From NCBI GenBank assembly GCA_002007465.1, contig LNAC01000340.1, forward strand, positions 1,224,418 through 1,288,417: a stretch of 64,000 nt of DNA, read 5' to 3'. The notes beneath the pieces are model-generated. The model was given only the letters and a program-made list of their open reading frames with translations, searched no databases and had not been told where the DNA came from. This DNA is from Ailurus styani (lineage: Eukaryota; Chordata; Mammalia; Carnivora; Ailuridae). This document shows, piece after piece, positions 58,991 to 64,000 of this stretch (position 1 is its first letter; the number at the start of each line of letters is the position of its first letter). The position numbers were made by a program, and so were the translations under genes.

Positions 58991-59274
58991 AGATTGTCAA
59001 GAGTTTTTACATTTTTTTTAGATTTTATTTTATTTTTATTTTATGTTTTCTCTACAGCACACATAAGGGGTAGAACGTGTCCACCAGCAGCCCGGTGAGA
59101 GGGAGCAGTTGCGGAGGGGAATTACCAGTGTCAGGTTGAGATATAGCTCTGTCCTCTTCTTCCCAGTTTGAGATTCATGATGCTCATTAAATGTCTGGAT
59201 TTTATCAGAAGGCCCTGGATAAATGACTCCATCAGACTCCATTTGTTTTCTTACCGGTCTATCTACTCATGTGC

Positions 59275-59500
59275 TAATTGGGAGTATGAGCTCTCAGATC
59301 AACTGCCTTGATTCTAGCCTTGACTCTTGCCATTCTCAAGTTGTGTCACCTTCTACAAGTTGTTCCCCTGGTGGGTAAACTGGATCAGTACTACTATGGC
59401 ACCTCCATCAAAGGCTCACTCAGGCTGGAAGGAGGTAATAATGCATGTTAAGCTCCTGGCATAATGCCTGGCATATAGTAAGTGATCAGTAAATGGTGAC
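59275..59500 (+). mobile_element. MIR SINE
   Basis: TTGATTCTAGCCTTGACTC, CATAATGCCTGGCATATAG and GTGATCAGTAAATGGTGAC follow MIR order. Confidence 0.7.
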
Positions 59501-59754
59501 TTTTGTGGTCCTGCAGGTCCCCTGCAGCCTAATTGTATTAGCGATCATCCTCTTGGTCATTGCCAGCCCCATCATCCTTGTCAATCCCATCATCATCGCC
59601 ATCATTGTCACCCCTCACACCATCATTCCCAATATCATAATGATACTGCAATTCTAGGAGGTCATTCCTCACCGGGTTCCTCCCCTCCACTGTCCCTCCT
59701 TGTGGTCCTCTTATGAAAGGGAAGGCCCTACGTAGAGGGATTTGACTCACATGA

Positions 59755-59975
59755 AATTCATTACATTTACTGAGCTCCTACTATGTGCTGGACATTGTGT
59801 TCTAGGTATTAGAGAACACAAGACTGAGCTCAATAAAGTTTTCAATAAAGTGGAACTCACACTCTAATGAGAAGAGACAGACAATAATAATTAAATGAGC
59901 AAATATGCAGTTTGTCGGAGAAAAACAAATACTACAGAGAACAATGAAGCCAGGGAAGACAGAGTACCTTGGGTT
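59755..59975 (-). mobile_element. L2 LINE 3' fragment
   Basis: TTTACTGAGCTCCTACTATG, TGTTCTAGGTATTAGAGAAC and GAGAAGAGACAGACAATAAT are the L2 3' end in reverse. Confidence 0.75.
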
Positions 59976-60230
59976 GGACAGTTGTTACCTTGCATTTTCC
60001 AAGAAAGAATTCCTCTCCTTCATGGAGCTACAGCATTTGGAGCTGGGGAGCTCCTGGGGGTGGGGACCACTGAGGCCATTTCCTAGCACTCCAGAGCCAA
60101 CTACAAAGGAGGCCCCACCTCTAACACACACCCTATTTGCAGGGCAATCAGGCCCATGTCTTGGCCTCTGGGGGTCTTGTTAACCAGGAACTGAGAAGAG
60201 GCAATCCACAGTAAGTAACAGGGGATTTCT

Positions 60231-60463
60231 TTTCTTTTCTTTTTGCTTTTCTTTTCTCTCTCTCTGTCTTTCATTTTTTACGATTTTATTTATTTGACAG
60301 AGAGAGAGAGAGAGCACAAGCAGGGGGAGTAGCAGGCAGAGGGAGAGGGAGAAGCAGGATCCCCACCAAGCAGGGAGCCTGATGTGGAACTCGATCCCAG
60401 GACCCTGGGATCGTGACCCAAGCTGAAGGCAGTCATTTGACCAACTGAGCCACCCAGGCGCCC
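60231..60463 (-). mobile_element. CAN-SINE with pyrimidine-rich tail
   Basis: Flanked by TAACAGGGGATTTCT (60216) and TAACAGGGGTTTTCT (60464). The tail side has about 45 bp of TTTTCT-rich sequence before the usual ATTTTATTTATTTGACAG. The head ends GAGCCACCCAGGCGCCC. Confidence 0.93.
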
Positions 60464-60479
60464 TAACAGGGGTTTTCTG

Positions 60480-61039
60480 CTTCGGCATTCCAACAGAAAT
60501 ACAGAAAACCAAGAGGGCTGCAGGCCTACAAATCTCTATCTTATAATTCATGGTCCATGAAGCCTGAGGATGTTCAGAAGTGTCTTACACAAGCTGGGAG
60601 AAAGGAAGAGATGTCTCTAGCTCTCCCGCCTCTTCTCCACCCCCATTCCTGACCATCTAATATGCTTTAGGGAGGAAGAAGAGGACAAGGGAGAGAGGTG
60701 AAAAACTCGGGGGAAATCAGGGAAACCTCCTCCACATACATGCTGTGCTGATTCAGAGGATGGGCTGGGAGAATGGAAATCTTCCTACCCTAGAAGATTC
60801 GAGGAGCACTCATCTCCTCTGGGTGCAGCCAAACACCACGGCAGAACCACACTTCAGAGGAAAACACTGCCGCTTTCTCAGGTCAAACACATCAGAGCTT
60901 GTGGTCTATAAGCCGCATATGGTGCTGAGAGTGCCAAGAAATAATGATGAAAGAAAATGGTTGAAATCTAGACATAGCAGCTCTGTGTAGCTCTGCTTTT
61001 GCTCAGCGACTCTGCAAGTCGTATTAGTTACCCTCTAGT
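60480..61039. other. Intergenic, nothing recognised
   Basis: An 81-codon plus frame at 60745-60990 has no recognisable domain and no splice or promoter context. Confidence 0.45.
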
Positions 61040-61245
61040 CCCTGAGCCCTGCTATGTGCCCACGTGTCATATGCTGTCTCTCAGCGACCCAGTGAGGCAG
61101 TTCTTATTACCCACCTCTCACAGATGAAGACACAGAGGTTCAGAGAGGTCATGCTCTCCAGTCAGTCATGGAAGCTGAATTTGAACCCACATCAGTTTAT
61201 TTGGGAGCCCGTGTCTTAACCATTATACTTCACTACCTCCCAGAG
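61040..61245 (-). mobile_element. MIR SINE
   Basis: CACAGATGAAGACACAGAGG, GAATTTGAACCCACATCAG and CTTAACCATTATACTTCAC are MIR in reverse, almost full length. Confidence 0.8.
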
Positions 61246-61249
61246 CAAA

Positions 61250-63283
61250 GGGTCAGGAGGGAAACATTGAAAATAGCAGCACTCCCCTCCCCCACCCGCT
61301 AGGCTTCCGGTGCTCAGCAGAGGCAGAAAATTGAGAAACCTTCCATGCGGTCTGTCCTAAGGTCTGTCTCAACTTTAGGAAATGTAAATATTTAATTATT
61401 TCTGATACTGGATATGACTATTTTCCCCTAGGAAATAGATTCATAGAGTAAGAAAGGTCTTAAGAGATGCAGAAGAGCTGACCTTGAAATCCACAGAGAA
61501 GGTTAAGTACACTTCTCAAGGTCACAGAGTTAGGTTGATAGCAAAACTAAGGTTAAAAGAGCAGTGCTCCCGTCTCCCATCTCCCAGGCCAGAGCCTGGC
61601 GGAGCCCCCAAAGCTGCTTTGCAGGTTATCACTGCTCTGCCCTAACAGATGACTGCTTGAAGGAAGGTGGCTGCTTTGTTTGCACACTAGAGATTTTAAA
61701 CATAAGCTGGACTCAGCTGAATAATTTTTAAACAAGGCTCTTCTAGCACCTTTTGATGAGTTAGTCTCTGCCATCTCCTTTCCTAGGTCATGTGCTCTTT
61801 TGAATGAGGAGATCCCTACTATTTCTCCTTGTATTTAGCTGCAGTGGATGTTCCTGTCTGTCTGGGGCAGTTGGTTGTATTTCTAGTTCAGAGTCTGCTG
61901 TAATTTACTCTGGCCTCCCATACTAATACTGACTCTTCTGCCTGCCTGGCTGGCTTCTACCGACCTCTGCAATCTGGACCCATTCCACCGAGCTCATCTT
62001 TTTCTTCCCTGTGTCGTGACACACACCACTTGCCAGATTGGAGCCCTGGGCTCACCCTTTTCCTGTGGCAGAAATATCCTCCCTGCTCTTCCCCTGTGCA
62101 ACTCCACTCTTCACGGGTTTGCTCAGATCTTCCTGCCCCAGATTTTCCCATGTACCTACAGCCCTGAGCTAAGCTCCCTTTACATTTATTTTCTCAAGCA
62201 CATAATTTGGCCCTCAAAATGTTTCCACGCATTCCTCCAAATGTAATGCAGGCCCCTTGAGGGCAGGCCCACATGTTCATTGGTTCCCTGGAGATTTTTA
62301 AAAGCACCTCACATGGTGAGATACAAAGAGGAAATATAAGTGATGGTTGCTTCTTGTCCGGGAGGAGGGGAGACTAGTACTTTGCAGACATCTGTGTGGT
62401 GCATATTGGACCCTCCACACAGGTTTGTCACATTGAACTAACATATACGATGCCTCTTATTGCAACTATTTGCTATCTCTAAGTGTCATGAGAGGTGACG
62501 TATAGGGAAGGCAACACGAAAGAAGTGGCATTTGAACTGGGCCCTAAAGACAAGGAACGTGACTTTAAAAACAGAATCGGCAGAAGAAACATTTTCCTAC
62601 AGCCCACTGTCAGGTACACACACGGCCAGGCACACACAACACATCAGGTTCAGGGGGGAAAGCAGGGAGTTCTGTCCCTGCCCCAGCACCAACTAGCCTT
62701 CCTGAGAGTGGGCAGGTTGCTTAACTTCCACACCCCCTCCCTTACCCTTTCCACTCCAAAGCAGGATGGGCTTTGGAAGACGTCAAGTTTCAAATCATAG
62801 CTGAATGACCTTGAGCCAATCAGTTGGGATAGGGGCTCAGTTTCCTTCCAATAAAACAGGTAAAATAATCTTGCCTTGCAAGATTTTTGTGAGGTTTTAA
62901 GAACATATTTCAATTGCTAAATGCAGAGCTTGGCGTTGTTATATTTCCTTCTACCAGAGTAGGGGTGACAACCCCGAATCGGCCTCCCTCTCCTTGCGAC
63001 GCCCAGGGTTTCCCAGCGCACAGCACAGAGCCTGTCCCTCGTAGGTGCTGCGGATAAACTGCAGGACTCCTAAAGAGAAAATGGGAGTTTAAAGAGCTTC
63101 AGAAAAAAAAAGTAAACAGCATCGACAGTGGACTGCCCAGGGAAGGGGGATGCTCAATAACTGTGTTTCTTTGAATAGACTTTCTGCAGTCCAAGAATCT
63201 CTGCTAACTCTCCTTCAACATGCCTCCGCGGAGCCAGCTGGTTTCTCGACAGCTCGCTCTGCCTCCGCCTTCAAACCCCAGTT
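61250..63283. other. Intergenic, nothing firmly recognised
   Basis: A MIR-like piece in reverse at about 61430-61550 is weak. The 101-codon plus frame at 62495-62800 and its minus shadow have no domain I recognise. Confidence 0.45.
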
Positions 63284-63297
63284 AAGAGTCAAGGCCC

Positions 63298-63486
63298 CGG
63301 GCGCCTGGGTGGCTCAGTGGGTTAATGCCTCTGCTTTCGGCTCAGGTCATGATCTCAGGGTCCTGGGATCGAGGCCCGCATCGGGCTCCCTGCTCAGCGG
63401 GGAGCCTGCTTCCCCCCTCTCTCTCTCTCTGCCTGCCTCTCTGCCTCCTTGTGATCTCTCTCCCTCTGTGAAATAAATAAATAAAA

Positions 63487-63520
<34 letters not shown>
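63298..63520 (+). mobile_element. CAN-SINE, very young, near right-edge GC-rich region
   Basis: Perfect 14-bp AAGAGTCAAGGCCC copies at 63284-63297 and 63521-63534. The A-tail is about 31 uninterrupted bases and the head is near consensus. All three traits point to a recent insertion. Confidence 0.96.
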
Positions 63521-63525
<5 letters not shown>

Positions 63526-63529
63526 TCAA

Positions 63530-64000
63530 GGCCCAACTCCGGTCGGGCTGGGAGGATGGGATGGGGGGGGCGGGATTTCCCCCAGTCCGAGGAGAAAAGA
63601 TGGGGAGGCGTGGTCCGGTTCCCGCCTCCTTACTCCCACTCCCAGGGGCAGGGCTTCTGGGCGCCCCCCTTCATTTCCTCTCTCTCGACAGGTCGAAGGG
63701 AGGGGACTCGAACTTGGCCCATGGCAAAAGCTTAACCGCAGCTCTCCTCCCTCCACCCGCCTGGCCACCCCCACTTCAGCCGCCTATCCCTGGGTCCCTC
63801 GTGGCCCCCTCTCAGTCGCCAGTCCCGGCCCCCCATCGGCCCAGCCCTGCGCCCCTCCCTTCGGCCACCTCGACTCCCGGCCCCCGCCTCGGTAGACCCA
63901 GGCCAGCAGCCCTCCCTAATTCGGCGCCTCCCGCCCCCTCCCACTCGGCCACTTCGGTCGCCTGCCCCGGCCTCCATAGACCCCGCTGGGACACCCTGCC
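63530..64000. other. GC- and CpG-rich region at right edge
   Basis: About 470 bp with roughly 34 CpG sites by eye and high GC, borderline for a CpG island. In human the divergent neighbour CKAP4 is upstream of TCP11L2, so this could be the edge of its promoter island, but no CKAP4 coding sequence is visible. Open frames on the minus strand are Arg/Gly-rich composition artefacts. Confidence 0.55.
63855..64000. repeat. Imperfect 84-bp tandem repeat
   Basis: TCGGCCAC occurs at 63861-63868 and 63945-63952, and TAGACCC at 63893-63899 and 63977-63983, both offset by exactly 84 bp. CCTCCC precedes the first pair. The array may continue beyond the window. Confidence 0.6.

Noticed and set aside
63526..63994. 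Arg/Gly-rich minus-strand frames at the right edge
   Set aside because: Composition artefact of CpG-rich repeat DNA; no splice or domain support.
1..64000. CRISPR arrays, tRNA or rRNA genes, bacterial operons, phage genes
   Set aside because: None seen. tRNA-like heads belong to CAN-SINEs and MIRs and are not intact tRNA genes.

Overview
This is a stretch of mammalian nuclear DNA, almost certainly from a caniform carnivore and most likely a musteloid (ferret, mink, marten, badger or otter type). The clearest clue is 21 tRNA-Lys-type carnivore SINEs (CAN-SINEs). Many carry the GCAGAGAGGCAGGCAG / TGCCTGCCTCTCTGCC body I associate with mustelid SINEs, and many have intact target-site duplications. 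Ancient MIR, L2 and L1M fragments fill much of the rest. There are no bacterial operons, CRISPR arrays, phage genes or tRNA/rRNA genes.

The only protein-coding gene I can support is TCP11L2 (T-complex 11-like 2), on the minus strand and cut by the left edge. Seven coding exons are visible, from the start-codon exon at 21679-21870 to an exon at 1298-1479. They join without a frame break into the first 380 codons of a protein of about 520 residues. The last exons lie left of base 1. A CpG island (about 29400-30930) marks the promoter, and a probable non-coding first exon ends at a GTGAGT donor at 30254-30259. The core of the island is hidden by a 320-base assembly gap (30394-30713).

Intron 6 (1876-13074) holds two L1M fragments, an L2 split by a MIR, and five SINEs. 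Introns 2 to 5 hold further SINEs, L2 and MIR. Intron 1 (about 21871-30259) is mostly unique sequence with one young SINE.

From about 31000 to 64000 there is no recognisable gene. This intergenic side holds 12 SINEs, a recent 5'-truncated L1 at 41859-42227, a perfect 51-bp tandem duplication, an AT-rich tract at 42267-42660, two CA microsatellites, and a G-rich tract with a second gap (47967-48069). From about 63530 to the right edge the DNA becomes GC- and CpG-rich with an 84-bp imperfect repeat. In human, CKAP4 lies upstream of TCP11L2 in divergent orientation, so this may be the approach to the next gene, but no coding exon is visible.

I found no convincing new biological system. The points most worth a second look are the hidden promoter with its G-quadruplex and TATA-like motifs, the weak exon-5 splice donor beside a SINE, the perfect 51-bp duplication, the paired GGTTAACAAC element near 52.9 kb, and the nested-repeat loci.
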